Assembly: GCA_963759055.1 (NCBI GenBank)
Contig: CAVWYD010000019.1
Location: forward strand, 15,044 to 79,043
Length of the DNA stretch: 64,000 nt
Direction: 5' to 3'
From: Thiosocius sp963759055
GTDB lineage: Bacteria; Pseudomonadota; Gammaproteobacteria; Chromatiales; Chromatiaceae
This document shows positions 10,324 to 20,220 of this stretch, one piece after another. The translations under genes and the position numbers were made by a program. The notes beneath the pieces were generated by a model. That model did not search any database and was not told the DNA's origin. It saw only the letters and a list, made by a program, of their open reading frames with translations. Each line of letters opens with the position of its first letter. The stretch's first letter is position 1.

Positions 10324-11522
10324 CAGACTTGCTTCCTCGATGTTGACTGATCCTGCCGGCCGTTCTTGAGCCTCGGCAGTTGAATTTCGAAACGCGCACC
10401 ACCCCGAGCCGGATCCAACGCGCGCAGTGCGCCGCCATGCTCCAGGACCACCGCCTGGACAACGGCCAGACCAAGCCCGGTGCCGCGCTCGCGGGTGGTG
10501 AAGAAAGGGTCAAAGATGCGTGGCAGTGCCACCGGATCGATACCGGGGCCGTCATCCTCGAACACCAGCAGCAGCGAATCATCGTCCGCGATTCTGGCGC
10601 TGATGTTGACATTCACGTGCTCACCACCGTGATTGAGCGCGTTGTCTATCAGGTTGCTGAAGGCACCGGCCAGGGCGTCCTGGTTGCCGGCGATCAGACA
10701 ATTGTCGGCCTCACCAAGATCGAGGTGGAGGCTTGCTTTGAGTTGACGCAGCCGCGGCTGCAGACTGGCGATCGCCACAGTCAGGGCATCGTCGACCCGA
10801 ATCGGACTCGAACTGAAACTGCCGCCACGGCTGAAGGCCAGCATATCGCGCACCAGGGTTTCGGTGTGGCGCAGACCCTCAAGGAGTTTGGCACCAAACT
10901 GCTGGCGCTGTTCGTCGCTGAGATTGCCCTTTGCGAGCTGTCCGGCATAGAGGACGGAGGCAGACAACGGGGTTCGCACCTGATGCGCCAGTTGCGCGGC
11001 CATCTCGCCCATGGCGCTGAGCCGGTCCTGACGCTCGATGCGCTCCTGCATCAGGCGCTGGTCTGTCATGTCGACCACCACCAGGATCCGTCCCCGGTCG
11101 TTCAGGGGCCGCTGTGAAACACTGACACGGCGGCCGTCATGCAGATGCCAGTCGCCCGGCGCCGGCTCCGCGGCAACCACCTCACGCTTGACCTCGCTCC
11201 AGCGTCTTCCCCAGGCCAGCCCCGGAAACAGCTGCTCGGCGGCGGGATTGAATCGATCCACGCGATCCCGCACGTCGACCAGGACGATAGCCGCCGGAAG
11301 CGCCTCGAGCAGCACCCCGAGTTGATCAGCGAGATGTTCTTTCTGTGCGGTTTCCGCCAGGCGCTCGCTGCGCGAGCGTTCCAGTTCCCGGGTAAGGCCG
11401 GCTACCCGCCCTTCAAGCTGCCCATAGGCCGTGGTCAGGCGCTCTGACAGCTCGTTGAACACACCGAAGGCATGCTCGAGCTCTTGCGGGTCTTGTGCCG
11501 GTTTTATCTGCAGGTTGCCCAT
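10323..11522 (-). CDS. flrB: Flagellar sensor histidine kinase FlrB/FleS
   Basis: This 399-residue soluble kinase has an N-terminal coiled coil (about 15-70), a PAS domain (about 70-155) and a HisKA domain with the phospho-acceptor His180 (QLAHQVRTPLSAS). A GHKL ATPase domain follows (DNALNHGG; DDGPGIDP; GTGLGLAVV). There are no transmembrane helices, as expected for FlrB/FleS, which sense an intracellular assembly cue. It overlaps flrC by one base and has its own sigma-54 promoter, placing it under FleQ control. Confidence 0.94.
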
Positions 11523-11563
11523 GTGGCTGAATCCCGTTTCCCAAAGTGTTCCGGGAGAGACTC

Positions 11564-11579
11564 AGCAAAACACGTGCCA
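11564..11579 (-). promoter_or_regulatory. Sigma-54 promoter for flrBC
   Basis: On the minus strand the sequence is TGGCAC-GTGTT-TTGCT, a perfect match to the sigma-54 consensus at the correct spacing. The predicted start is near 11553, leaving a leader of about 31 bases before flrB. fleQ, whose product is the expected activator, ends about 55 bases upstream of it. Confidence 0.9.
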
Positions 11580-11632
11580 CAGAATCTTTTCTTTTTATTT
11601 CAGTCGGTTAAGAAAAGAACTAAACGACTGCG

Positions 11633-13114
<1,482 letters not shown>

Positions 13115-13196
13115 CCAACCGGCTCCAGTGCATACGCTATGCGGACACACTCAATAAGTGCATGTTTTTCAGAAGTTAAGCACGCATCCGGTACTA

Positions 13197-13219
13197 TGTC
13201 AAAAATTCGTCAGATGACA
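13197..13219. promoter_or_regulatory. Palindrome in the fleQ/PilZ divergent region, candidate operator
   Basis: The gap of about 240 bases between the divergent fleQ and PilZ genes contains TGTCAAAAATTCGTCAGATG followed by ACA, with a 10-base palindrome GTCAGATGAC at 13209-13218. GTCA/TGAC half-sites resemble FleQ-type boxes. Function is inferred from position only. Confidence 0.3.
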
Positions 13220-13356
13220 AAACCGTGATAAAACCGGTTCGGTGGAGGAACCTCATTCTTCCGCCGCCTTTCGAGTGCTCCTGAGACGAAACCCAGGTTG
13301 GATAAATAAGCACACGAATCTGCCGCTAAAAGCTCAAAGGATCGAGGAACCCGTTG

Positions 13357-13728
13357 ATGCCAGACGAAACCGACGAACGCCGACGCTTTCATCGTATCGC
13401 CACCGACAAGCCGGTCAGCTTGCGGGACGGAGATATGCAACTTAGCGGGACGGTACTGGACATCTCACTGCAGGGACTGCTTCTGGAGTCGAATGGAAGC
13501 TGGAATCCCACGATCGGCACCCGGGTTCGGGCGGGCGTCCAGCTGGGCGAAGAGATGCCAGAAATCAGCATGGACGGCGAGATCGCACACATCGACGGCA
13601 AACGCGTCGGCTTGCGCTGCGTGGGCATCGACCTGGAGAGCGCCAGCATGCTGCGGCGCATGGTCGAGCTCAATCTGGGCGACGGCAAATTGCTGGAGCG
13701 CGACCTCTCGCAACTGCTCGCGAGCTGA
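13357..13728 (+). CDS. PilZ-domain protein beside fleQ
   Basis: This 123-residue single-domain protein has the PilZ signature: an N-terminal RRRFHRI (RxxxR-type c-di-GMP contact) followed by VLDISLQGLLLES (the D/NxSxxG motif as DISLQG). PilZ proteins bind c-di-GMP and pass the signal to motility or secretion machinery. The ATG at 13357 has GAGGA 8 bases before it; a TTG directly upstream is less likely. Divergent orientation from fleQ suggests a role in c-di-GMP control of flagella, which is inference. It is separated from radA by a short convergent gap. Confidence 0.85.
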   Translation: MPDETDERRRFHRIATDKPVSLRDGDMQLSGTVLDISLQGLLLESNGSWNPTIGTRVRAGVQLGEEMPEISMDGEIAHIDGKRVGLRCVGIDLESASMLRRMVELNLGDGKLLERDLSQLLAS

Positions 13729-13753
13729 TCCGGCCCAAGCTGCCCCTATACGA

Positions 13754-15121
13754 TCAGCCCAGCGCGTCGATCGCCTCGGAAATCCGACCGACCGCAACCA
13801 CTTCCAGACCCGTGATTGCCTTCTTGGGCGCATTGGCGCTTGGCACGATCACCCGCTTGAAGCCATGCTTGGCCGCCTCCCGCAGACGCTCCTGACCATT
13901 GGGCACCGGACGGATCTCACCGGCCAGGCCCACTTCACCAAAGGTGGCCAGATCGCCGGGCAGCGGGCGGTCGCGAAAACTCGACATCACCGCCAGAAGG
14001 ACCGGCAGGTCGGCGGCAGGTTCGCTGACGCGCACACCACCCACCACGTTTAAAAACACATCCTGATCAAACATCGCAACACCGCCATGGCGATGCATCA
14101 CCGCCAGCAGCATCGACAGGCGGTTCTGCTCGAGACCGAGTGCCACACGGCGGGGATTGGCCAGCGGGCTCTGGTCGACCAGGGCCTGCACCTCGACCAG
14201 CAGCGGGCGTGTCCCCTCGCGGGTGACCAGGATGCAGCTGCCCGGGACCTCTTGCTCATGCCGCGACAGGAAGATCGCCGAGGGATTGCTGACCTCGCGC
14301 AGGCCCTTGTCGGTCATGGCGAACACGCCGAGCTCATTGACCGCACCGAAGCGGTTCTTTATCGCGCGGATAAGGCGAAACGGGCCGCCACTCTCGCCTT
14401 CGAAGTAGAGTACCGTGTCGACCATGTGTTCGAGCACACGCGGCCCGGCCAGGGCACCCTCCTTGGTTACATGTCCAACCAGAAACAACGATGTCCCGGT
14501 CTGCTTGGCGAAGCGCACCAGGCGCGCGGCTGATTCGCGCACCTGGGCCACGGACCCCGGGGCGGATTGCAGGGCCTCCGTGTAAAAGGTCTGGATGGAA
14601 TCCAGCACCAGGACCCTGGGTCTGTCCTTGGCGATCAGGCCCAGGATACGTTCGACACATGTCTCGGTGAGCAGGCGCAGACGCTCGGTCGGCAGACCCA
14701 GCCGACTGGCGCGCATGCTGATCTGCTCGGCCGACTCCTCGCCGCTGACATAAAGCGCGGGCACCTTTTCGGACAGCAGGGCCAATGCCTGCACCAGCAG
14801 GGTGGATTTCCCGATCCCCGGATCACCACCGATCAGGACCACCGAACCGGAGACCAGGCCACCGCCCAACACACGATCGAGTTCCCCGAGGCCGGTCGAC
14901 ATGCGCTCGGTCTCTTTCGCAACCACATCCGACAGATTGCAAATCCTGGGGGCATCTCCACCCGCATAACCGGCAAATCGCGACTCGGCTTGCGCGGCGG
15001 GAGCCGCAATGCTTTCGTGCATGGTGTTCCACGCACCGCAGTCACCACACTGTCCCGCCCATTTGGGGCTCTGTGCGCCGCAGTCGCTACAGACGTAGAC
15101 GGTCTTGGCCGGTTTGCTCAC
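13754..15121 (-). CDS. radA: DNA repair protein RadA (Sms)
   Basis: This 455-residue protein has the N-terminal zinc finger (CSDCGAQSPKWAGQCGDCG), a RecA-like core with Walker A GGDPGIGKSTL, the RadA-specific KNRFG motif (IKNRFGAVNELGVF) and a C-terminal Lon-protease-like domain. RadA is a branch-migration helicase that acts in recombinational repair. The start is GTG at 15121, with GAGG 7 bases upstream. An in-frame ATG at 15274 would add residues encoded by a repeat element and is rejected. It is transcribed alone or with dnaB upstream. Confidence 0.95.
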   Translation of the reverse strand: MSKPAKTVYVCSDCGAQSPKWAGQCGDCGAWNTMHESIAAPAAQAESRFAGYAGGDAPRICNLSDVVAKETERMSTGLGELDRVLGGGLVSGSVVLIGGDPGIGKSTLLVQALALLSEKVPALYVSGEESAEQISMRASRLGLPTERLRLLTETCVERILGLIAKDRPRVLVLDSIQTFYTEALQSAPGSVAQVRESAARLVRFAKQTGTSLFLVGHVTKEGALAGPRVLEHMVDTVLYFEGESGGPFRLIRAIKNRFGAVNELGVFAMTDKGLREVSNPSAIFLSRHEQEVPGSCILVTREGTRPLLVEVQALVDQSPLANPRRVALGLEQNRLSMLLAVMHRHGGVAMFDQDVFLNVVGGVRVSEPAADLPVLLAVMSSFRDRPLPGDLATFGEVGLAGEIRPVPNGQERLREAAKHGFKRVIVPSANAPKKAITGLEVVAVGRISEAIDALG

Positions 15122-15167
15122 TGACACCTCACCCGCGTGCAACCGGATTTGGGGGGACATCGTTTCC

Positions 15168-15363
15168 GGGAACGCAGAGGGCGCTGAGGGCCACAGAGAT
15201 CGCAGAGGGGCCTGAAAAACCATGCCATCGGCCTCCCCAGGTTTTCGACGGACTCCGTGACCTTTCCAAATCACTCATCCGCCCGAGGAGACTTTCTCCT
15301 GGAAGCGAATCTGAACAACACATCTTTGCGTCCTCCGCGCATCTTGGCGCCCTCTGCGTTCCC
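15168..15363. repeat. CGCAGAG-type inverted repeat, copy 1
   Basis: The left arm (15168-15210) and right arm (15324-15363) are inverted copies. The first 17 bases from each outer end are identical (GGGAACGCAGAGGGCGC), and the arms continue with degenerate CGCAGAG-like units. A unique spacer of about 110 bases lies between them. It fills the gap between dnaB and radA. A second copy lies at 19323-19453. Confidence 0.75.
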
Positions 15364-15390
15364 TGGTCAGAAACGATGGATCCCGGGACC

Positions 15391-16809
15391 TCAATACCCC
15401 TCATCCCCGTAGACGTCGTAGGCGAAATTGTCGAAGCGGGTGAACTGGCCCTGGAAGGTCAGCATCACGCTGCCGATCGGGCCGTTACGCTGTTTGCCGA
15501 TGATGATCTCGGCCTTGCCCTTGTCAGGACTTTCCTCGTTGTACACCTCATCGCGATAGATGAACACGATAAGGTCCGCGTCCTGTTCGATGGCGCCGGA
15601 TTCGCGCAGATCCGACATTACCGGTCGCTTGTTCGGTCGCTGTTCCAGTGAGCGATTGAGCTGCGACAGCGCAATCACGGGAACCTTGAGTTCCTTCGCC
15701 AGGGCCTTGAGCGATCGCGAGATGGCAGAGATCTCGGTCGCGCGGTTCTCACCCGACTCGGGCGCGTTCATCAGCTGCAGGTAATCGATCACGACCAGCC
15801 CGAGCTGGCCGTTCTCCTTGGTCAGCCGGCGACAGCGGGCGCGCAGATCGGTCGGCGTCAGCGCCGGCGTGTCGTCGATGAACATCTTGGTGTTGTTGAG
15901 GATATTCACCGCCGAGGTAACGCGCGGCCAGTCGTCGTCTTCCAGCTTGCCTGAACGCACAGCCTGCTGATTGACCCGACCCAAGGAGGAGATCATGCGC
16001 ATGGTAAGCGCCTCCCCGGGCATCTCCATGGAGAAGATCGCCACCGGCAGGCCGGTCGCGATCGCGACATTCTCGGCGACATTCATCGCGAAGGTGGTCT
16101 TCCCCATCGAGGGCCGGCCGGCGACGATGATCAGATCAGATTTCTGCAGGCCCGATGTCTTCTGGTCAAAATCAGTGAACCCCGAGGGCACCCCGGTCAG
16201 GGCCTCGTCACTCCCATACAGCTCCTCGATCCGGTTGATGGTCTCGGTAAGCAGCCGGGTGATCGGGCGGAAACCGCCGCCACCGCGCGCCTGCTGCTCG
16301 GCGATCTGGAAAACCCTGTTCTCCGCGTAATCGAGCAGCTCATTGACCTTGCGCCCCTTCGGCCGGTATCCGGCCTCGGCCACATCGTTGCCGACCTTGA
16401 TCAGCTGGCGCACGACCGACTGCTCGCGCACGATCGCCGCATAGGCCTGGATGTTTGCCGCACTCGGTGTATCGTTGGCCAGCATACCCAGGTACGACAG
16501 GCCGCCAACGTCCTGCAGCGTCTCCTCGCGTTCCAGTTCCTCGGCCAGGGTCACGACATCGAACGGCCGGTCGGCCTCGGCCAGACCGGCGATGCCCGCA
16601 AACACCAGCTGGTGCTCGCGTCGATAAAAGTCCTGCTCGGTGACCTGATCCGCCACCTTGTCCCAGCCATCGTTGTCGAGCATCAGGCCGCCCAATACCG
16701 CCTGTTCCGCCTGCACCGAATGGGGCGGCATGCGCAGGGCCTCCATCTGCTCGTCAGGCCCGACGTCAGACATATACTCGGGGACCGATTCGTACACCGC
16801 ATCAACCAT
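15391..16809 (-). CDS. dnaB: Replicative DNA helicase DnaB
   Basis: The product (about 472 residues from the chosen start) has the N-terminal DnaB domain (PPHSVQAEQAVLGGLMLDND) and the RecA-like helicase core. Walker A is GRPSMGKTTFAMNVA, Walker B lies in LVVIDYLQLM, and SQLNRSLEQRPNKRPVMSDL is the DnaB signature. It unwinds DNA at the replication fork as a hexamer. The start is uncertain: ATG at 16809 fits the family, and longer (16866, GTG) or shorter (16773) forms are possible since no strong ribosome site is seen. Its position after the rpsF-rplI operon is typical of Gammaproteobacteria. Confidence 0.96.
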   Translation of the reverse strand: MVDAVYESVPEYMSDVGPDEQMEALRMPPHSVQAEQAVLGGLMLDNDGWDKVADQVTEQDFYRREHQLVFAGIAGLAEADRPFDVVTLAEELEREETLQDVGGLSYLGMLANDTPSAANIQAYAAIVREQSVVRQLIKVGNDVAEAGYRPKGRKVNELLDYAENRVFQIAEQQARGGGGFRPITRLLTETINRIEELYGSDEALTGVPSGFTDFDQKTSGLQKSDLIIVAGRPSMGKTTFAMNVAENVAIATGLPVAIFSMEMPGEALTMRMISSLGRVNQQAVRSGKLEDDDWPRVTSAVNILNNTKMFIDDTPALTPTDLRARCRRLTKENGQLGLVVIDYLQLMNAPESGENRATEISAISRSLKALAKELKVPVIALSQLNRSLEQRPNKRPVMSDLRESGAIEQDADLIVFIYRDEVYNEESPDKGKAEIIIGKQRNGPIGSVMLTFQGQFTRFDNFAYDVYGDEGY

Positions 16810-16920
16810 GCCGTTGTCATACCGATTCGTGGAGGGAGGGCCGTTGATTACAACACAAGGCGGCACCGATCCGCATCAACAGCGACCCAGATAGCCCGAA
16901 AAAGCGTGACCCGGAAAACG

Positions 16921-16944
16921 AAAAAGCCCGGCCACGGCCGAGCT
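16921..16944 (-). terminator. Rho-independent terminator after rplI
   Basis: On the minus strand AGCTCGGCC-GT-GGCCGGGCT forms a 9-pair stem followed by TTTTTC. It lies about 70 bases after the rplI stop and before the dnaB start, so it should end the rpsF-rpsR-DUF2232-rplI transcript. Confidence 0.8.
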
Positions 16945-17010
16945 TCTTCTTCGCACCCCTGAACGGGTCAGACCGGAATTCGGGCAGCAGGCCCCCGGCC
17001 CGGTCGGCGC

Positions 17011-17466
17011 TTACTCCTCGCCGATGACATTCACCTTGAGGGTGGCATCGACGTCGGTATGCAGATGCAGGACGATCTCGTACTCACCGGCAACACGGAA
17101 AGGACCTTCCGGCAACCGCACTTCCGATTTACTGATCTCCACACCCGCCTCGCTGCAGGCCTGCGCGATATCCACCGTACCGACGGAGCCAAACAGACGC
17201 CCCTCCTCGCCGGACTTGTGTGTGATGCTGACGCCCTCGCTCAGGGCATCGACCTGCGCCTTGCGCGCCTCTGCGGCTGCCAGCTTGTCGGCCGCCTGCT
17301 GCTCAAGCTCGGCACGACGCTCTTCGAAAACCTTGACGTTTTCGGCGCTGGCAAAAACTGCCTTTCCCTGCGGGATAAGGAAGTTGCGACCGAAGCCGGA
17401 CTTCACCGAAACCTTTTCACCCAGTCCACCCAGGTTAGCCACTTTTTCCAGAAGAATGACTTCCAT
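17011..17466 (-). CDS. rplI: 50S ribosomal protein L9
   Basis: The 151-residue product has the unmistakable L9 N terminus (MEVILLEKVANLGGLGEKVS, GFGRNFLIPQGKA), then the connecting helix and the C-terminal rRNA-binding domain. The start is the ATG at 17466, which gives the family N terminus; an upstream in-frame start would add five unrelated residues. It is the last gene of the S6 operon. Confidence 0.97.
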   Translation of the reverse strand: MEVILLEKVANLGGLGEKVSVKSGFGRNFLIPQGKAVFASAENVKVFEERRAELEQQAADKLAAAEARKAQVDALSEGVSITHKSGEEGRLFGSVGTVDIAQACSEAGVEISKSEVRLPEGPFRVAGEYEIVLHLHTDVDATLKVNVIGEE

Positions 17467-17490
17467 CGTTCTCAACCTCACAAATGCGAT

Positions 17491-18414
17491 TCAGTTGTCA
17501 TCGGTCCGCGACCGACGTGCTCGGGCCCGCGCCCGGAAATTCAGCCACCCGTCCGTATAACCGACGAGGGCAACCATGGTCACGCCCTGCGGCGCGACAA
17601 AAACCAGCAACAGATACAGACCCACCAGCCAGGCGGGCGATCCGCCAAACTCGGCCACCAGACCATGGCCCACACTGAGACCCTGGATCAGAAAAACCAT
17701 CATGCCGATCAGGTAAAACTGCCCGATCAGGCTCGGCTCGCCACCAGTCAGGACGACACCGACCAACAGCAGCAGCGGCACCAGCAACAACAGCCAGCGA
17801 CCGAAGCGCAACTGCCGAAACTCCTCACCAAAGGCACCCGGGCGATCCAGCAGTGAAGCCCAATATCTCGCCAGCATCAGAGAGGCCACCGAACCCAGAA
17901 ACCAGGTAGCGGCCACGCCGCCCGCCATCCAGCCGGCCAGCAAGCCGACAAACTTCCCGGCATCGGAGGCCACCAGCGTTTCTTCATCCAGACGCCGGGC
18001 GAGAAACTCGTTCAGCGCGTCCGCCCAGAAGGCGGCCGGATCGGCCAGCAGCAGATACTGCAGCAGGACCACTACCGCTGACGCGATCGCTGCGGCCTCG
18101 ATGGCCAGCCGCAACGAACCTGTGCGGCCCATAATGGCACCCAGCACCGCTGCAGGCACCCATAACAAAATGCCGATGAGCAGGGTCGCCAACGGCATCT
18201 GAAACAGCAGGCCACCCAGCCCTGCAATCGCTAGCAGCGCCGACCCCAGTACCAGTGCGCCTTCCTTCCATCCCTGGCGCAATACGGTCAGGGTGATCAC
18301 CGCCGCACTGAGCAGGCCAAGCGGAGTCACCAGCAGCGCCAGCATTGCCAGCACCGTGGCGACGATCACCGCCTGCATGCGACCCTTCATCACCCATTTG
18401 GCGAAGGTCTTCAT
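17491..18414 (-). CDS. DUF2232 multi-spanning membrane protein in the S6 operon
   Basis: The 307-residue protein is almost entirely hydrophobic, with about eight predicted transmembrane helices (for example AVIVATVLAMLALLVTPLGL near the N terminus) and a basic C-terminal tail (RARARARR). Proteins of the DUF2232 type are commonly encoded between rpsR and rplI in Gammaproteobacteria; their function is not known to me. It lies 24 bases upstream of rplI and 54 bases after rpsR on the same strand, so it is co-transcribed. Confidence 0.85.
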   Translation of the reverse strand: MKTFAKWVMKGRMQAVIVATVLAMLALLVTPLGLLSAAVITLTVLRQGWKEGALVLGSALLAIAGLGGLLFQMPLATLLIGILLWVPAAVLGAIMGRTGSLRLAIEAAAIASAVVVLLQYLLLADPAAFWADALNEFLARRLDEETLVASDAGKFVGLLAGWMAGGVAATWFLGSVASLMLARYWASLLDRPGAFGEEFRQLRFGRWLLLLVPLLLLVGVVLTGGEPSLIGQFYLIGMMVFLIQGLSVGHGLVAEFGGSPAWLVGLYLLLVFVAPQGVTMVALVGYTDGWLNFRARARARRSRTDDN

Positions 18415-18468
18415 GCGCTTATCCTTGCCGCAGGCTTTGCGTCGGCAAAACCTGCCGGACCGGCCGGA

Positions 18469-18690
18469 TTAATGGCTGTCGGAATAGGGCAGCAGGGCCA
18501 GGTAGCGGGCGCGCTTGACCGCGTCCGCGAGCTGGCGCTGATACTTCGCGCTGGTACCGGTAATCCGGCTCGGCACAATCTTGCCGGACTCGCTGACGTA
18601 CTGCTTCAGCAGGACGAGATCCTTGTAGTCGATATCAAGCCCTTCGGCGGAGAAACGACAAAACTTACGGCGACGGAAAAAACGTGACAT
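18469..18690 (-). CDS. rpsR: 30S ribosomal protein S18
   Basis: This is a 73-residue basic protein with the S18 core (FCRFSAEGLDIDYKDLVLLK and PSRITGTSAKYQRQLADAVK). S18 forms a heterodimer with S6 on the 30S platform, and its gene follows rpsF by 19 bases here, the standard arrangement. Confidence 0.97.
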   Translation of the reverse strand: MSRFFRRRKFCRFSAEGLDIDYKDLVLLKQYVSESGKIVPSRITGTSAKYQRQLADAVKRARYLALLPYSDSH

Positions 18691-18709
18691 CGCGAATATC
18701 TCCTATGCG

Positions 18710-19174
18710 TCAGGCGGATGCGTCATCGGCAGCCGCCGGAGCAGCTGCGGGGTCAGGCGTTACTGCAGGCACCGGAACCTCTTCACCATCCGGGGCTTTT
18801 TCACCATCCGGGGCTTCCGCAGCTGCCGGGGAAACTGCAGGCGCCTCATCCCTTTCCTCTTCCTTGGCGAGATGTGAGGTCTCGGTGATGGCCTCTTTGC
18901 GACGGATGATCAGGTTGCGCAGGACCGCATCGTTGAAACGGAATGCACTTTCAATCTCGGCCAGCGCCTCGTTGCCGCACTCGACGTTCATCAGCACATA
19001 GTGTGCCTTGTGAATCTTGTTGATCGGGTAGGCCAGCTGGCGCCGCCCCCAGTCTTCCAAACGATGGACGGTGCCGCCGCTGGTCTCAATGGATGCGCGG
19101 TAGCGCTCCACCATCGCTGGCACCTGCTCGCTCTGGTCGGGGTGGACCAGAAAGACGATCTCGTAGTGACGCAT
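18710..19174 (-). CDS. rpsF: 30S ribosomal protein S6 with acidic Ala/Pro-rich tail
   Basis: The first ~105 residues are canonical S6 (MRHYEIVFLVHPDQSEQVPA; INKIHKAHYVLMNVE). The remaining ~50 residues form a low-complexity tail rich in Ala, Glu and Pro, with a short internal duplication of PDGEKA/PDGEEV. S6 from E. coli also has an acidic tail (poly-Glu tagged by RimK), but this one is longer. First gene of the ribosomal operon; its promoter must lie in the ~300-base gap upstream, which holds a repeat. Confidence 0.96.
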   Translation of the reverse strand: MRHYEIVFLVHPDQSEQVPAMVERYRASIETSGGTVHRLEDWGRRQLAYPINKIHKAHYVLMNVECGNEALAEIESAFRFNDAVLRNLIIRRKEAITETSHLAKEEERDEAPAVSPAAAEAPDGEKAPDGEEVPVPAVTPDPAAAPAAADDASA

Positions 19175-19322
19175 TGTTGCTCCTTACGGTTTAGCAGCCT
19201 CCCGCTCCGCGGCGGTGAGGCAAGGAGGACCAGCCCTGAGGCCGATCGGAAAGGCGCAGGATCTTACGTGCTAACACACTGAATTGCAAACGTTACCGGC
19301 CGGGCCTGTTCTGGGAACGGCT

Positions 19323-19453
19323 GGAACGCAGAGGGCGCAGAGAAGCGCAGAGGGCGCAGAGATTTTTTGAGCTCGGCAGTGCGTTGTCGCCAGGAACCCG
19401 GCGCCCAAATTTTCTCTGCGATCTCTGCGCACCTTTGCGCCCTCCGCGTTCCC
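19323..19453. repeat. CGCAGAG-type inverted repeat, copy 2
   Basis: The left arm (19323-19363) carries three CGCAGAG units. The right arm (19407-19453) is its inverted copy, with units such as CTCTGCG, and starts from the same GGGAACGC-type outer end as copy 1. The spacer is about 43 bases. It fills the gap between rpsF and rlmB and could form a long hairpin on either strand. Confidence 0.75.
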
Positions 19454-19473
19454 ATTTCGCACCCCGGCAGCGA

Positions 19474-20217
19474 TCAGAGGCCGCGCTGGCGTACCGCCTC
19501 GTACAGACAGATCCCCGCTGCCACCGAGACGTTCAGGCTCTCGACCTGCCCGGCCATTGGCAGACGCACCAACTGATCACAGGTCTCGCGGGTAAGGCGA
19601 CGCATGCCCTCGCCTTCCGCCCCCATCACCAGCGCCAGGGGCCCCGTCAGATCGGCCTGGAAAAGCCCCGTATCTGCCTCACCGGCCGTTCCGACGACGA
19701 AAACGCGATGCACATCCTGCAGGTACCGCAGGGTTCTGGCCAGATTGGTCACCTGGATGAAGGGCATGGTTTCAGCCGCACCGCTGGCCACCTTGCACAC
19801 CACCGGGGTCAATCCGCCGGCACGGTCACGCGGGGCGATAACAGCATGCACGCCGGCGCCATCGGCACTCCTCAGACAGGCGCCCAGGTTGTGGGGATCG
19901 GTGATGCCATCGAGTACGAGCAGCAACGGCGATTCGTCGAGCCCACCCAACAGCTCGTCCAGGTCCGACTCTCCGCGACTGGTCGGCACCTCACCGTGCG
20001 CCACCACCCCCTGATGGTTGGCACCGGCCGTCATCCGGTCGAGCGAGGTCCTGTCACTGGCCAGTGGTTTCACGCCGGCGGCACGCGCCTCATCGACCAA
20101 CTGCCGCAGGCGCCGGTCTTTGCGAGCAGCGTCGAACCACAGTGTCTCTATCCGCTGGGCGCCGTGCTTGAGCGCCGTACGTACTGCATGAATGCCCACG
20201 ATCAACTGGCCGGACAT
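19474..20217 (-). CDS. rlmB: 23S rRNA (guanosine-2'-O)-methyltransferase RlmB
   Basis: This 247-residue SpoU-family (SPOUT) enzyme methylates the 2'-O of G2251 in the 23S rRNA P-loop. The N-terminal substrate-binding domain begins GIHAVRTALKHGAQRIETLW. The catalytic domain has the SPOUT motifs DGITDPHNLGACLRSADGAG, LVMGAEGEGMRRLT and LPMAGQVESLNVSVAAGICL. It follows rnr by 3 bases, the usual gammaproteobacterial pairing. Confidence 0.96.
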   Translation of the reverse strand: MSGQLIVGIHAVRTALKHGAQRIETLWFDAARKDRRLRQLVDEARAAGVKPLASDRTSLDRMTAGANHQGVVAHGEVPTSRGESDLDELLGGLDESPLLLVLDGITDPHNLGACLRSADGAGVHAVIAPRDRAGGLTPVVCKVASGAAETMPFIQVTNLARTLRYLQDVHRVFVVGTAGEADTGLFQADLTGPLALVMGAEGEGMRRLTRETCDQLVRLPMAGQVESLNVSVAAGICLYEAVRQRGL

Positions 20218-20220
20218 CGA

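Noticed and set aside
15122..15274. Upstream extension of radA to an ATG at 15274
   Set aside because: The added residues are encoded by the CGCAGAG repeat; GTG 15121 has a proper ribosome site and gives the family N terminus.
19323..19453. CRISPR-like repetition of CGCAGAG
   Set aside because: Units are short, degenerate and arranged as an inverted pair, with no equal spacers and no cas genes.
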